Source: Candidatus Vagococcus giribetii
GTDB lineage: Bacteria; Bacillota; Bacilli; Lactobacillales; Vagococcaceae
Assembly: GCF_017316185.1 (NCBI RefSeq)
Contig: NZ_JAFLVX010000025.1
Span: forward strand, 1 to 64,000
Length of the DNA stretch: 64,000 bases
Reading direction: 5' to 3'
The position numbers and the translations under genes were made by a program. The notes under the pieces are model-generated. The model was not told the DNA's origin and did no database searches. It saw only the letters and a program-made list of their open reading frames with translations. How positions within the stretch are numbered: the first letter of the stretch is position 1; each line of letters opens with the position of its first letter. This document shows, piece after piece, positions 33,551 through 42,743 of the stretch.

Positions 33551-34111
33551 ATGAAACGATATGGCTATATACGAGAATCTTCAGAACTTACAATTTCTGA
33601 ACAAATGACACAATTAGCATGTTATGATTGTGATTTTTTGTGGATTGACAAAGGAAAAAAAAATTCAGATAAAGAGCTAAAAAAATTATTATCTTCCTGT
33701 GTAGAAGCAGCAAAAAAAGAAAAATTAATGATTGTGATTGCAAATTTAACCGTGTTTGAAAAAACATTAAAACAGTTTCTTCCGATAATAACATATTTAA
33801 AACTAAATCATATTGAATTGGTAAGTCTAGATGAAGGAATTAATACGGAAGAAACTATGGATGTTTTAACGGTTGTATCGGCTGTACAAGATATGGATGA
33901 AAAAGTTAAAAGTAAACTAACAAAAGATGCTTTGCGTTTAAAAAAAGAAGAAGGTATCTCTTTAGGAAGACCAAAAATAGCAGAAGAAACAATCGAAAGA
34001 ATTTATCATTTATACAAACAACACTATAGTCTAAGAGAAATTTCAGACCTGACAGAAGTATCATTAGGATCAGTGCACAAGTACATTAAAAATTATAGAG
34101 GCAGTAAATGA
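33551..34111 (+). CDS. Degenerate serine recombinase-like DNA-binding protein
   Basis: The 186-residue protein has the size and layout of Tn3/Hin-type resolvases: a catalytic-domain-like region (about 1-135) and a C-terminal helix-turn-helix (about 140-186, YSLREISDLTEVSLGSVHKY). Its start keeps Tyr6, Arg8 and the nucleophile Ser10 (YGYIRESS). The later signature L-D-R-L-x-R reads ANLTVFEKT, so the conserved Asp67, Arg68 and Arg71 are missing and Arg45 appears to be Lys. Strand exchange is therefore unlikely. A regulatory or DNA-looping role is more plausible, perhaps with the palindrome upstream. It is AT-rich and precedes an Mga-like regulator. Confidence 0.78.
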   Translation: MKRYGYIRESSELTISEQMTQLACYDCDFLWIDKGKKNSDKELKKLLSSCVEAAKKEKLMIVIANLTVFEKTLKQFLPIITYLKLNHIELVSLDEGINTEETMDVLTVVSAVQDMDEKVKSKLTKDALRLKKEEGISLGRPKIAEETIERIYHLYKQHYSLREISDLTEVSLGSVHKYIKNYRGSK

Positions 34112-34231
34112 TCTAAATTGTCGGTTCACAGGACAAAATAATTATTTTTAAGAAGAGTTATAAGAGTATCTTAAAGGTATAAACTAGTTGGGTCATTAGT
34201 TATTGAGTTATAAGGGAATGTGGTGTAGAGA

Positions 34232-35743
34232 ATGATAAATCGAATAAATAAATTGAAAAAAGAGAGTCATTTGTATAAAATCTATGAACAAAATATAAAA
34301 AAACAGGTCAAAATATTAGACACGTTAGAGTTACAAATCGAACCAATTGGTATTCAGCAGTTAAGTGAATTAACGGATTTATCAAGAAGTAGTACAGTGA
34401 AATACTTAAAAAAAATCGCCAATAAATTAATTGAATATAATATCAGTAAGGAAGATGTACTTTGCCACTTTGATGATGAGAAAGTGACAACAGTTTATAT
34501 CGAAATTAATGATATGGAGATATATCATGATTTTAGGAATTTATTAGTCCAAGAAGACTCCATGGTACAAATTGGTTTACGTTTGATATTAGGTGAGAAG
34601 CTAAATCGAGTGAGTTTAATTAATGAGTACTACTTAAGTGAAACACCGTTAAAAGAAAGATTAAAACTGTTGAGAGAGGTATTCCAAATTTATGGGATTG
34701 ATTTAAAAGGACGTGATGGTAAATTATTTTTAAGTGGTGATGAAGCTATTATTAGAAAAGTAGGTCTGATGCTAATTAATGATATTTTTTCAGAAAATCA
34801 ATGGCCTATTGATCATGTATCAGAAAAAGAAGTGATGGCAGAGATTAAAGAAGTTGTTGATATCAGCAAGTTAACTAAAAGGCAGTTACATGATTTAATG
34901 TTTGAGACAGGTATTATGTTATCGAGAACACAAAGAGGATGCTCTTTTGAAAGAGCAAACATCTTTGAAGATTTTCAAGAAAGCCTTGATCGTTTTTTAG
35001 AGGAGTATGCTATTTTAGATACTCATTTTAAAATTAGTGAAGTTGAAAAATCTTTTTTTATATTGAATTTATTAAGTAAAGAATGGTTTTGTCTTCAAAG
35101 TATAGGGAAAAAATTTATTAAATTGAATCATCAAACAAAAAATGAATTTACTAAATTATTAGAGTTTTCGGAAGAAAGATTGATTCACTATTTTCCAGAG
35201 ATGGCTAATTGCGCGTTCGATCTAGAGCTTGCCTTATTTTGTCAACATCTATCTAAAATACTTTACCCAACGTGGAAAGGTGATATTTATAAAAATGACA
35301 TGATTATTCATGATGTGAAATTGTTTGAAAGAGCTGAATTGCTTGTTAAAGAATTAATATCTTATTCACCTAAGTATATTGTTGGGGATTATGATTTTTT
35401 AATTAAACAATATATTAGTTTGATTTATTTACTTGCTGATCGTCGATTATATGAGAAACATATAGCTGTATACGTTTCTGGGTTAGATAGTGAAGTTGAA
35501 CAAATTATTTTAGAAAAATTTATTCGTGAAACCTATAATCAATTTTTTAAAATTAACTTTGTGAGAAGCATCAAAGAATCTAATGTTTTTGTTGAAGTTG
35601 GCAGGTACTCTCCAAGAATTACGACTCATCCTACTGACCAAAATGTCATGTATGGAAAAATTTCTCCTAGGTTGCAAGTGAGAGATATGATGTTGCTTTC
35701 TAAAATACTTCAAGCACATGAGTTGAGACAATTATTATCATAA
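34232..35743 (+). CDS. Mga-like helix-turn-helix regulator
   Basis: 503 residues. Two N-terminal winged-helix units occupy about 1-180, with IGIQQLSELTDLSRSSTVKY as the first recognition region. PRD-like helical domains span about 185-400. The C-terminus (about 410-503, HIAVYVSGLDSEVEQIILEK) resembles the EIIB-like end of Mga and AtxA. Such proteins control surface and virulence or sugar genes, tuned by PTS phosphorylation. No obvious target gene is adjacent: the next gene on the plus strand is ezrA, beyond aspartokinase. It may pair with the recombinase-like gene before it. A perfect terminator follows. Confidence 0.82.
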   Translation: MINRINKLKKESHLYKIYEQNIKKQVKILDTLELQIEPIGIQQLSELTDLSRSSTVKYLKKIANKLIEYNISKEDVLCHFDDEKVTTVYIEINDMEIYHDFRNLLVQEDSMVQIGLRLILGEKLNRVSLINEYYLSETPLKERLKLLREVFQIYGIDLKGRDGKLFLSGDEAIIRKVGLMLINDIFSENQWPIDHVSEKEVMAEIKEVVDISKLTKRQLHDLMFETGIMLSRTQRGCSFERANIFEDFQESLDRFLEEYAILDTHFKISEVEKSFFILNLLSKEWFCLQSIGKKFIKLNHQTKNEFTKLLEFSEERLIHYFPEMANCAFDLELALFCQHLSKILYPTWKGDIYKNDMIIHDVKLFERAELLVKELISYSPKYIVGDYDFLIKQYISLIYLLADRRLYEKHIAVYVSGLDSEVEQIILEKFIRETYNQFFKINFVRSIKESNVFVEVGRYSPRITTHPTDQNVMYGKISPRLQVRDMMLLSKILQAHELRQLLS

Positions 35744-35744
35744 A

Positions 35745-35786
35745 AAAACTGTATCACTATTCTTTCAAGAATAGTGATACAGTTTT
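35745..35786 (+). terminator. Terminator of the Mga-like gene
   Basis: A perfect 20-bp stem (AAAACTGTATCACTATTCTT with its complement, loop TC) ends in TTTT. Confidence 0.88.
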
Positions 35787-35897
35787 ATGCCTTATAAATA
35801 AATATTAGGTAGAATAACATGAAAAAATTGCTTTTGGTGCCCTTACATTAAATGAGAGGATATTTTAGTACCTAGTATGTATCTGATAGTCATAAAA

Positions 35898-37244
35898 CTA
35901 ATCGAAAAAAACTTGGTACAAAGCACGTGTGGCTTGTTCTTCGTAAGGCTCTCTAATAGCAAATAAAATACTTAATTCACTTGCTCCTTGGTTGATTACT
36001 TCTAGATTGATCCCTTCATTAGCTAGAGCAGTAGTAGCTTTAGCTGCAACGCCAATGCTGTTTTTCATTCCCTCACCAACGATAGCTACCATGGAAATAT
36101 CATGCTCAATCTTAATTTCATCCAGTTTTAAATCAGTTAATAGTTTATCTCTTAGTTGTTGCTCACTAGTAGGAGTGAGTTGGTTTTGTCTTAAAATAAT
36201 CGTAATGTCATCAATACCAGAAGGCATGTGCTCATACTGTAAGCCGAATTCTTTGAGTATTTCTAAAATGCGAAATCCAAAACCAAACTCTCTATTCATT
36301 AAGTATTTTCTTAGAAAAATACTAGTAAAACCTGAGTCTGCGGCAATGCCAATAACTGATTGAGTATCTAATGGTCTACTAGCTGAAATACGTGTTCCTG
36401 GCGCATCTGGGTTATTAGTGTTTTTGATGACGACTGGAATATTTTGATGAAAAGCAGGAATCAAAGCTTCGTCATGTAATACGCTAAAGCCTGCATAACT
36501 TAATTCACGCATTTCTCTAAAGGTCAGCTCAGTAATAGGCGCACAGTTATCAATGATGTTTGGATTGGCTGAATAGATAGCATCTACGTCAGTAAAATTT
36601 TCGTACAAATTAGCGTTAATTCCAGCAGCGATAATCGAGCCGGTGACATCAGATCCACCTCTTGAAAAAGTGCAAATAGAATCATTACTAGTGACACCAA
36701 AAAAACCTGGTATCACCACAACATCTTTGTGGTGTTTTAAGTGTTTAATGGTATGATAAGCTTCCCTTTTAATCACCGTATCACCTGGGATATCTTCTAC
36801 AAGAATGCCAGCGTCTTTTGGATGAACATAAGTAGCAGGTACGCCATTTTTAGTTAAAAATTCAGCTATTAATCGAGCGTGACAGTTTTCACCACTGGAT
36901 TTAAAAAGATCCATCACTCTATCTGAGGAAACTAGAGGTGTCTTTTTTAAAGAATAAATTTCTGTTTTAATCGTTGTCATAGAAAGTGTTAAATCAAGTT
37001 CATCACACATAGCTTGAAAACGACTAATAATGGTTGCTTCAATAGCTGTTGTTTCTTGTTTTGCTAAAAAGGCATTAGCATAGTCAATGAGTAAATCAGT
37101 GACTTTTATATCTAATGGATGTGATTTACCTGGAGCTGAAACCACAATGAACCGTCGTTCAGGATCAGATTTGATAATAGCTAACACCTTTTTTAGTTGA
37201 GTCCCGTTTGCTAGGGAACTTCCCCCGAATTTTGTTACCTTCAT
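35898..37244 (-). CDS. Aspartate kinase (LysC/ThrD type)
   Basis: This enzyme phosphorylates aspartate, the first step toward lysine, threonine, methionine and diaminopimelate. The 448-residue single polypeptide starts with the kinase signature KFGGSSLANG. Further motifs are FVVSAPGK-like IVVSAPGKSH, FSRGGSDVTGSIIAAG and FTDVDAIYSANP, followed by two ACT domains (about 300-448), with MVAIVGEGMKNSIGVAAKA in the last. Length fits the E. coli LysC and B. subtilis YclM class without an internal beta-subunit start. GGGAGG precedes the ATG. The leader of about 30 bases is too short for a lysine riboswitch. Confidence 0.92.
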   Translation of the reverse strand: MKVTKFGGSSLANGTQLKKVLAIIKSDPERRFIVVSAPGKSHPLDIKVTDLLIDYANAFLAKQETTAIEATIISRFQAMCDELDLTLSMTTIKTEIYSLKKTPLVSSDRVMDLFKSSGENCHARLIAEFLTKNGVPATYVHPKDAGILVEDIPGDTVIKREAYHTIKHLKHHKDVVVIPGFFGVTSNDSICTFSRGGSDVTGSIIAAGINANLYENFTDVDAIYSANPNIIDNCAPITELTFREMRELSYAGFSVLHDEALIPAFHQNIPVVIKNTNNPDAPGTRISASRPLDTQSVIGIAADSGFTSIFLRKYLMNREFGFGFRILEILKEFGLQYEHMPSGIDDITIILRQNQLTPTSEQQLRDKLLTDLKLDEIKIEHDISMVAIVGEGMKNSIGVAAKATTALANEGINLEVINQGASELSILFAIREPYEEQATRALYQVFFD

Positions 37245-37416
37245 TTTTTTAACCTCCCATTAAATAGATTATGTTATACATTACAGAAAAAAAAAGTGAA
37301 AAGCAATACGAAAAATGAAGAAGACTAAACAAATGATGAAAACCTTCCTAAATAAAGGACAATGGACAAAAGTTACTTTTTTTTAATAGAATAATAGTGA
37401 TACGATGAGGTCTTTG

Positions 37417-37425
37417 TGTTATAAT
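37417..37425 (+). promoter_or_regulatory. Extended -10 promoter of ezrA
   Basis: TGTTATAAT lies about 150 bases upstream of the ezrA ATG and implies a leader of about 140 bases. The rest of the 329-base gap (37245-37416) shows no gene. Confidence 0.6.
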
Positions 37426-37431
37426 CTTTCT

Positions 37432-37573
37432 TAGATGTAAATTTTCTAATATACGATTGATTGCAAAGTAAGACAAGCTCTAAGACGTCCAAATAAGGAA
37501 AGCTCTGACAGCTGTTTTTTTCTGGTGATTTGAAGGGATAGTGGCGACTAACACTTAATATGGAGGAAATTTC
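37432..37573 (+). other. Long ezrA leader, possible structured RNA
   Basis: The predicted 5' UTR contains a directly repeated AAGCTCT (about 37475 and 37500) and short self-complementary stretches such as AGCTCTGACAGCT. It has no open frame. It resembles no riboswitch I know and has no terminator hairpin. Function unknown; a structured or regulated leader is only a possibility. Confidence 0.35.
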
Positions 37574-39298
37574 ATGAATACTAAAATATGGTTATGGGTA
37601 TTACTTTTTGTAATAATCTTAGCTGCTGGGTTATATTTAGTAGCCTTTTTTATGAGACGAAAAAATCAAGACCGACTGGAGGAGCTTGAGAAAAACAAGA
37701 TTGCCTTGTTTGATCTGCCTGTTTTAGAAGAAGTTGATGACGTCAAAAAAATGCATTTAGTAGGTCAAAGTCAAAACACCTTTAGAGAATGGAATCAAAA
37801 ATGGATCGATATTTCTACCATTTCTTTTGCAGAGTTAGAAAGCCTCATTTTTGAAATTGAAAATTTAAATGAAACATTTCGTTTTATCAAAGTAAAAGAA
37901 GCACTTGAAGAAGCAGAAGGCACTCTTAAAAGTATGGAATCTGAGGTAGAAGAAATTCGCCAAGGATTGACAGACTTAAAAGAAAGTGAAGTAAGAAACT
38001 CTGAAGCTGTACAACAAGCTTTAGATGCTTACGAAACAATTAGTGAATCTGTTACTTCTGACCCAGATAAGTACGGGGTTTCTTATAAAGAACTAGAAAA
38101 ACAAATTCAAAATGTTGAACGTGATTTTACACAATTTGTTGCTCTTAATACAGCTGGTGATCCAATGGAAGCTCGTACTGTATTAGAAAAAGCTGAAAAA
38201 AGAACTTATGAGATTCAAGAAGTCATTGAACAAATTCCACCATTGTTTGAAGTTTTAAACAAAGTATTTCCTAAACAATTAAAAGAAATTAAAGAAGGAT
38301 ATGCGTCATTAATCAAAGACCATTACGTATTTGAAAATGACATCATTCAAACAAATGTTGATAAACTAGAAGGCAAAGTCCGCTCAACTCTAATGAATTT
38401 AGAAAAATTAGAAGTTGAAAATGTTGGCAAGCTAAATAGTGAAATCGCTAAAGAAATTGATCAATTATATGACATCATGGAAAAAGAAATCAATGCTCGT
38501 CATTATGTTAATGACAACAAGAGTACATTGGTTAATTACTTAGAACATGCCGATAAAAACAATCATTTATTATTGATTGAACTGGATCATGTGTCTCAAA
38601 GTTACGTGCTTAACAACAATGAATTAGGTAAAGTTAGAGGCTTCCAGGCTCAAATGCAAGAAATGCAAAAAGAATTCGATGCGACTGAAGAAAAATTAAA
38701 AAACAAAGAAGCAATCTTTTCACAAGTTGCTGCCTTTTATCGCGAGAGTCTAGATCAATTAAAAGACATCGAAGAAGACCAAATTGAAACAGGTCAATCT
38801 ATCAAGGACTTTGCTCCAAGAGAAAGAGATGCTATTAAGAAGATCGATGATTATGAATTAGAGTTGCGTACATTGAAACGTCATGTAGAGAAGCAACGTT
38901 TACCTGGAATCCCAAGTAGTTACTTAGAATTCTTCTATGTAGCTGGTGAAAGAGTTGAAGAACTAAGCCGTGAGCTTAACAAGATAAGAATAGATATGAA
39001 TCATATCGATCGTTTAGTAGGTCTTTGCGAGGAAGATATCCAAACATTAAAAGACAAAACAAACAACTTAATCGATAGTGCTGCTTTAACAGAGCAAATG
39101 ATTCAACATGCTAACCGTTATCGTTTCTCTCATCCAGAAATTAAAAACGCGATTGATCGAAGCTTAAGTTTGTTCTCAAGAGAGCATTTATATGAAGATG
39201 CATTAGATACCATCAGCGCTGGTATTGAACGCATTGAACCAGGAACAACTGAGCGCATTAGAAAGTATTATTTTGAAAATAAAAATAATCAGATTTAA
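37574..39298 (+). CDS. ezrA: Septation ring formation regulator EzrA
   Basis: A membrane-anchored spectrin-like protein that modulates FtsZ ring assembly. It has 574 residues with an N-terminal membrane helix (about 4-26) followed by positive charges. The rest is a chain of long helices forming spectrin-like repeats. The segment near residue 100 (ETFRFIKVKEALEEAE) and the C-terminal RYRFSHPEIKNAIDRSLS are typical. AGGAGG sits before the ATG. It is followed by nifZ and thiI, the order seen in other Firmicutes. Confidence 0.95.
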   Translation: MNTKIWLWVLLFVIILAAGLYLVAFFMRRKNQDRLEELEKNKIALFDLPVLEEVDDVKKMHLVGQSQNTFREWNQKWIDISTISFAELESLIFEIENLNETFRFIKVKEALEEAEGTLKSMESEVEEIRQGLTDLKESEVRNSEAVQQALDAYETISESVTSDPDKYGVSYKELEKQIQNVERDFTQFVALNTAGDPMEARTVLEKAEKRTYEIQEVIEQIPPLFEVLNKVFPKQLKEIKEGYASLIKDHYVFENDIIQTNVDKLEGKVRSTLMNLEKLEVENVGKLNSEIAKEIDQLYDIMEKEINARHYVNDNKSTLVNYLEHADKNNHLLLIELDHVSQSYVLNNNELGKVRGFQAQMQEMQKEFDATEEKLKNKEAIFSQVAAFYRESLDQLKDIEEDQIETGQSIKDFAPRERDAIKKIDDYELELRTLKRHVEKQRLPGIPSSYLEFFYVAGERVEELSRELNKIRIDMNHIDRLVGLCEEDIQTLKDKTNNLIDSAALTEQMIQHANRYRFSHPEIKNAIDRSLSLFSREHLYEDALDTISAGIERIEPGTTERIRKYYFENKNNQI

Positions 39299-39315
39299 TG
39301 AGTCATTAAATCAAA

Positions 39316-39351
39316 GAAAGAGGCTGACCAAAATGTCAGTCTCTTTTCTTT
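39316..39351 (+). terminator. Terminator of ezrA
   Basis: AAAGAGGCTGAC pairs with GTCAGTCTCTTT (one G-U pair), followed by TCTTTTTC. It is similar in sequence to the terminator at 18-50. Confidence 0.82.
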
Positions 39352-39373
39352 TTCACTTAGTAATTCTGTAAAG

Positions 39374-39402
39374 TTGAAGGATAGGGAGTAAGACGTTATA
39401 AT
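39374..39402 (+). promoter_or_regulatory. Promoter of nifZ-thiI
   Basis: TTGAAG (39374-39379), 17-base spacer, perfect TATAAT (39397-39402), with the gene start 33 bases downstream. Confidence 0.75.
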
Positions 39403-39434
39403 AAACATGAATTTTTAGAAAAGAGTGACGACAA

Positions 39435-40586
39435 ATGATCTATTTTGATAATAGTGCAACAACAGCTATGGAAAAAAGTGTCATCGAAACATACAAACGA
39501 ACTAGTGAACGCTTTATTGGTAACCCCTCAAGTTTGCATCGATTAGGAGAACAAGGAGCGACTTTATTAGACAAATCAAGGGAACAAATTAGTCAGCAGT
39601 TAGGTGTGTCAAAAGAAGAACTTTATTTTACAAGTGGCGGAACTGAGAGCAACAACTGGGTACTAAAAGGAACAGCTATTGAAAAACGTCCTTTTAGAAA
39701 TCATTTGATTATTTCCTCAGTGGAGCATCCATCTATTAGTGAATCTGCTAAACAGTTGGAGAGCTTAGGTTTTGAGGTATCTATTATTCCTGTCACAAAA
39801 GCAGGTGAAATCGATACAGAAGCTTTAGAAGGCTTAATCAGAGATGACACAATTTTAGTTTCAACAGTGGTCATTAATAGTGAGGTTGGTGTGATTCAGC
39901 CGATAAAAGCGATTAGTGATATCTTAGAAAAATACCCATCGATTCATTACCATGTGGACGCTGTTCAAGCAGTGGGTAAAATTCCAACAGAGGAGTGGTT
40001 AACTTCTCGTGTTGATTTTGCTAGCTTTTCAGCGCACAAATTCCACGGACCTCGTGGAGTTGGTATGTTGTACTGGAAAAAGGGATGTAAATTAGCTCCT
40101 CTTTTAACAGGAGGCGGCCAAGAAAACAACAAACGCAGCACGACTGAAAATACACCAGGTATTGTCAGTATGGCAAGAGCTTGTCGTTTATTATTTGAGG
40201 ATAGAGAGTTAAAAGAAAACTATATTCGCCGCATGCGTGATTATTTAGAAGAACATTTGAGCCATTTTGACAAAGTAACGATTTTTTCTCCTCAGGAAAA
40301 AAGATTACAGGCGCCTCATATTTTATGTTTAGGTATTAAAGATATTAGAGGAGAAGTCTTAGTCCATGCTTTAGAGGATAAAGAAATTTTCGTGTCAACG
40401 ACAAGTGCGTGTTCAAGTAAAAAGAAAATGGCAAGTAGTACGTTAGGTTCTATGGGAGTGCCTGCCAAACTATCAGAAACTGCGATTCGTATTAGTTTAG
40501 ATGAGAAAAATACCTTAGCTGAGGCAGAACAATTTTTAATCATCTTCAAACAACTTTATGATAAATTTGAGAAAATTAACGGATAA
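39435..40586 (+). CDS. nifZ: Cysteine desulfurase (NifZ/IscS-like)
   Basis: This PLP enzyme removes sulfur from cysteine as an enzyme-bound persulfide and hands it to ThiI for 4-thiouridine in tRNA, as shown for B. subtilis NifZ-ThiI. The 383-residue protein has [25 protein letters not shown], the PLP-lysine segment [15 protein letters not shown] and the active-site cysteine loop [10 protein letters not shown]. The thiI gene follows after 11 bases, which is the basis for choosing NifZ rather than a general IscS. No IscU-like gene is nearby. Confidence 0.9.
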   Translation: MIYFDNSATTAMEKSVIETYKRTSERFIGNPSSLHRLGEQGATLLDKSREQISQQLGVSKEELYFTSGGTESNNWVLKGTAIEKRPFRNHLIISSVEHPSISESAKQLESLGFEVSIIPVTKAGEIDTEALEGLIRDDTILVSTVVINSEVGVIQPIKAISDILEKYPSIHYHVDAVQAVGKIPTEEWLTSRVDFASFSAHKFHGPRGVGMLYWKKGCKLAPLLTGGGQENNKRSTTENTPGIVSMARACRLLFEDRELKENYIRRMRDYLEEHLSHFDKVTIFSPQEKRLQAPHILCLGIKDIRGEVLVHALEDKEIFVSTTSACSSKKKMASSTLGSMGVPAKLSETAIRISLDEKNTLAEAEQFLIIFKQLYDKFEKING

Positions 40587-40597
40587 AAGGAGATTGT

Positions 40598-41815
40598 ATG
40601 AACTATACAGAAATTATGATTCGCTACGGTGAATTATCAACTAAAGGAAAAAACAGAAAAGTTTTTATTAGCCAATTAGCTCACAATGTGAAGAAAAGTC
40701 TACATGAATTTGAAGAAGTTAAAATTCAATCAGACCGTGACCGTATGCATTTGATTTTAAATGGAGCAGATAGCCAAAGTGTGATGGCTCGTTTAACACC
40801 AATTTTTGGGATTCAAAGTTTTTCACCAGTAATTAAGATTGAAAAAGACACAGATATCATCTGCCAAACAGCGATTGAAATGGTAAAAGAAGTTTGGGAA
40901 GAAGGCCAAACCTTTAAAGTTCAAAGTCGTCGTTCAGATAAACAATTTATTTGGGATAGTAACGATATGAATCGTGAAGTGGGTGGTGCGATTTATCATG
41001 GTATCCCTGGGATTGAAGCCAAAATGATTCAACCTGATATTCGTGTAGATGTAGAAGTTAGAAGAGAAGCAGCCTATTTATCTTGTCAAACGATTCAAGG
41101 GCCTGGTGGACTCCCAGTGGGCTCAAGTGGTAAAGGTATGTTGATGCTTTCAGGTGGAATTGATTCGCCTGTTGCAGGCTATTTAGCGATGAAACGTGGT
41201 CTTAATATTGAAGCCGTTCATTTCTATAGCCCACCTTATACAAGTGAGCAAGCTCTTAATAAAGCGAAAGATCTAACGGTTAAACTAACTCCTTATGTAG
41301 GAGGTATTCAGTTTATCACTGTGCCATTTACAGAGATTCAAGAAGAAATCAAACGCTCAACACCATCTGGTTACTGGATGACGATTACAAGACGTTTTAT
41401 GCTTCGTTTAACAGATTTAATCAGAGAACAACGTCGCGCTTTAGCGATTATTAATGGTGAATCATTAGGTCAAGTGGCCTCACAAACAATGCACAGCATG
41501 GTAGCAATTAATGAAGTGACAACGACACCTATTATTCGCCCTGTGATTACAATGGATAAAAGTGAAATTATTGAAATCGCTGAAAAAATTGATACCTTTG
41601 AATTAGCGATTCAACCATTTGAAGATTGTTGTACGATTTTTGCGCCACCAGAGCCAAAAACTCGTCCAAAACTTGAAAAAGTAGAGTACTATGAAAAACG
41701 TCTTGATGTAGAAGGCATGATTGCAAGAGCTATGGCAGGGTTAGTCATTGAAGAAGTTAAATCAAGTGATTCATTCTTAAACAAAACAACAGAAGACATG
41801 GACGATTTGTTCTAA
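40598..41815 (+). CDS. thiI: tRNA 4-thiouridine synthetase ThiI
   Basis: This enzyme adenylates U8 of tRNA and inserts sulfur from NifZ; it can also supply thiazole synthesis. It has 405 residues: an N-terminal ferredoxin-like and THUMP region (about 1-165), then a PP-loop ATPase domain with [18 protein letters not shown], then [16 protein letters not shown] toward the C-terminus. There is no rhodanese domain, as usual for Gram-positive ThiI. The ATG follows AAAGGAG. A terminator lies right after the stop. Confidence 0.95.
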   Translation: MNYTEIMIRYGELSTKGKNRKVFISQLAHNVKKSLHEFEEVKIQSDRDRMHLILNGADSQSVMARLTPIFGIQSFSPVIKIEKDTDIICQTAIEMVKEVWEEGQTFKVQSRRSDKQFIWDSNDMNREVGGAIYHGIPGIEAKMIQPDIRVDVEVRREAAYLSCQTIQGPGGLPVGSSGKGMLMLSGGIDSPVAGYLAMKRGLNIEAVHFYSPPYTSEQALNKAKDLTVKLTPYVGGIQFITVPFTEIQEEIKRSTPSGYWMTITRRFMLRLTDLIREQRRALAIINGESLGQVASQTMHSMVAINEVTTTPIIRPVITMDKSEIIEIAEKIDTFELAIQPFEDCCTIFAPPEPKTRPKLEKVEYYEKRLDVEGMIARAMAGLVIEEVKSSDSFLNKTTEDMDDLF

Positions 41816-41816
41816 A

Positions 41817-41864
41817 AAGAGAAGTTGAAGCCACTCTAAAGGAGTGATGTTTCAGCTTCTTTTT
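41817..41864 (+). terminator. Terminator of nifZ-thiI
   Basis: AGAAGTTGAAGCC with inner ACTC pairs with GGAGT and TTTCAGCTTCTT, followed by TTT. The stem is long but imperfect. Confidence 0.7.
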
Positions 41865-41935
41865 GTGACTAAATAAGAATTTTGCTTTTTTGATGATTAA
41901 TGGGTGAGGATATTTATAATATTTTCACAAATTCA

Positions 41936-41964
41936 TTGAAATGTTAAAATTTCCGTGATACACT
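41936..41964 (+). promoter_or_regulatory. Promoter of rex
   Basis: TTGAAA (41936-41941), 17-base spacer, TACACT (41959-41964). The Rex operator starts 4 bases after the -10. Confidence 0.6.
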
Positions 41965-41967
41965 AAA

Positions 41968-41983
41968 TGTGAAAGTTGTCACA
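41968..41983. promoter_or_regulatory. Rex operator upstream of rex
   Basis: TGTGAAAGTTGTCACA matches the Rex consensus core (TGTGAA, four bases, TTCACA) with one mismatch. It covers the likely start point of rex transcription, so Rex should repress its own gene when NADH is low relative to NAD+. Confidence 0.7.
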
Positions 41984-42003
41984 ATTCTAAAGAGGTGTTG
42001 TAC

Positions 42004-42666
42004 ATGGAAAATTTGAAAAAAAATCAAGAAATACCAAAAGCCACAGCAAAACGTATTCCATTGTATTTTCGTTATTTAAAGACCCTTGATCAAAGCGGAG
42101 TGAAGCGAATTAAATCAAATGAATTTAGCCAAATGATTCAAATTCCTTCAGCAACGATTCGTCGAGATTTTTCACACTTTGGTGAATTAGGTCGAAGCGG
42201 CTATGGGTATGATGTGCCTTATTTAATCGAAGTTTTTAGTAATATTTTAAACACAGAAATTGAAAAAAGAATTGCCTTAATCGGTGTCGGAAACCTAGGG
42301 AAAGCCTTAGTCAATAATAACTTTAGACGTAACGCCAACCTAAACATTGTTGCGGCATTTGATGCAAATCCTGAAGTGATTGGGACAAAAGTTAATGGCA
42401 TTAAAGTGGAAGATATTTCTTGCATTAAAGAAGTCATTAAAAAAGAAGGTATTACCACTGTGATTACCACAGTACCAAGTAACAAAGTACAAGAAGTGAT
42501 TGATGATGCAGTTGAAGCTGGCGTTACAGCTGTGTTAAACTTTGCACCAAAACGTTTGAAAGTCCCTCACAATGTCCAAGTTCAGTACATTGATTTAACG
42601 ACAGAACTTCAAACATTAATCTATTACGATGAAAATTATAACAACCCAGAATTTAAAACATTGTAA
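42004..42666 (+). CDS. rex: Redox-sensing transcriptional repressor Rex
   Basis: Rex senses the NADH/NAD+ ratio and represses fermentation and respiration genes; NADH releases it from DNA. The 220-residue protein has an N-terminal winged helix (about 10-80, with IPSATIRRDFSHFGELG), a Rossmann domain with IGVGNLGKALVN, and a C-terminal swapped helix. I use the ATG at 42004 after GAGGTG. The upstream GTG and TTG codons overlap the ribosome binding site. A Rex box lies in its own promoter. Confidence 0.95.
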   Translation: MENLKKNQEIPKATAKRIPLYFRYLKTLDQSGVKRIKSNEFSQMIQIPSATIRRDFSHFGELGRSGYGYDVPYLIEVFSNILNTEIEKRIALIGVGNLGKALVNNNFRRNANLNIVAAFDANPEVIGTKVNGIKVEDISCIKEVIKKEGITTVITTVPSNKVQEVIDDAVEAGVTAVLNFAPKRLKVPHNVQVQYIDLTTELQTLIYYDENYNNPEFKTL

Positions 42667-42681
42667 TTGCGAGCAACTCTT

Positions 42682-42710
42682 TTGTCTTTTATTCTTTCTT
42701 TATTTATACT
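42682..42710 (+). promoter_or_regulatory. Promoter of tpx
   Basis: TTGTCT (42682-42687), 17-base spacer, TATACT (42705-42710). Confidence 0.65.
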
Positions 42711-42743
42711 AAGGGAAGAATAGAGATAAGGGAGTGTTTTTTT

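Noticed and set aside
33551-34111. Active transposon or invertible switch at the resolvase-like gene
   Set aside because: No transposase, paired inverted repeats or second crossover site is present, and the key arginines are missing.
35787-35897. Short ORF of 10 codons (MKKLLLVPLH) in the gap after the Mga-like gene
   Set aside because: Too short, no ribosome binding site. Nothing else is visible in this gap.
37245-37290. Possible lysine riboswitch or T-box upstream of aspartokinase
   Set aside because: The leader is only about 30 bases and lacks any conserved core.
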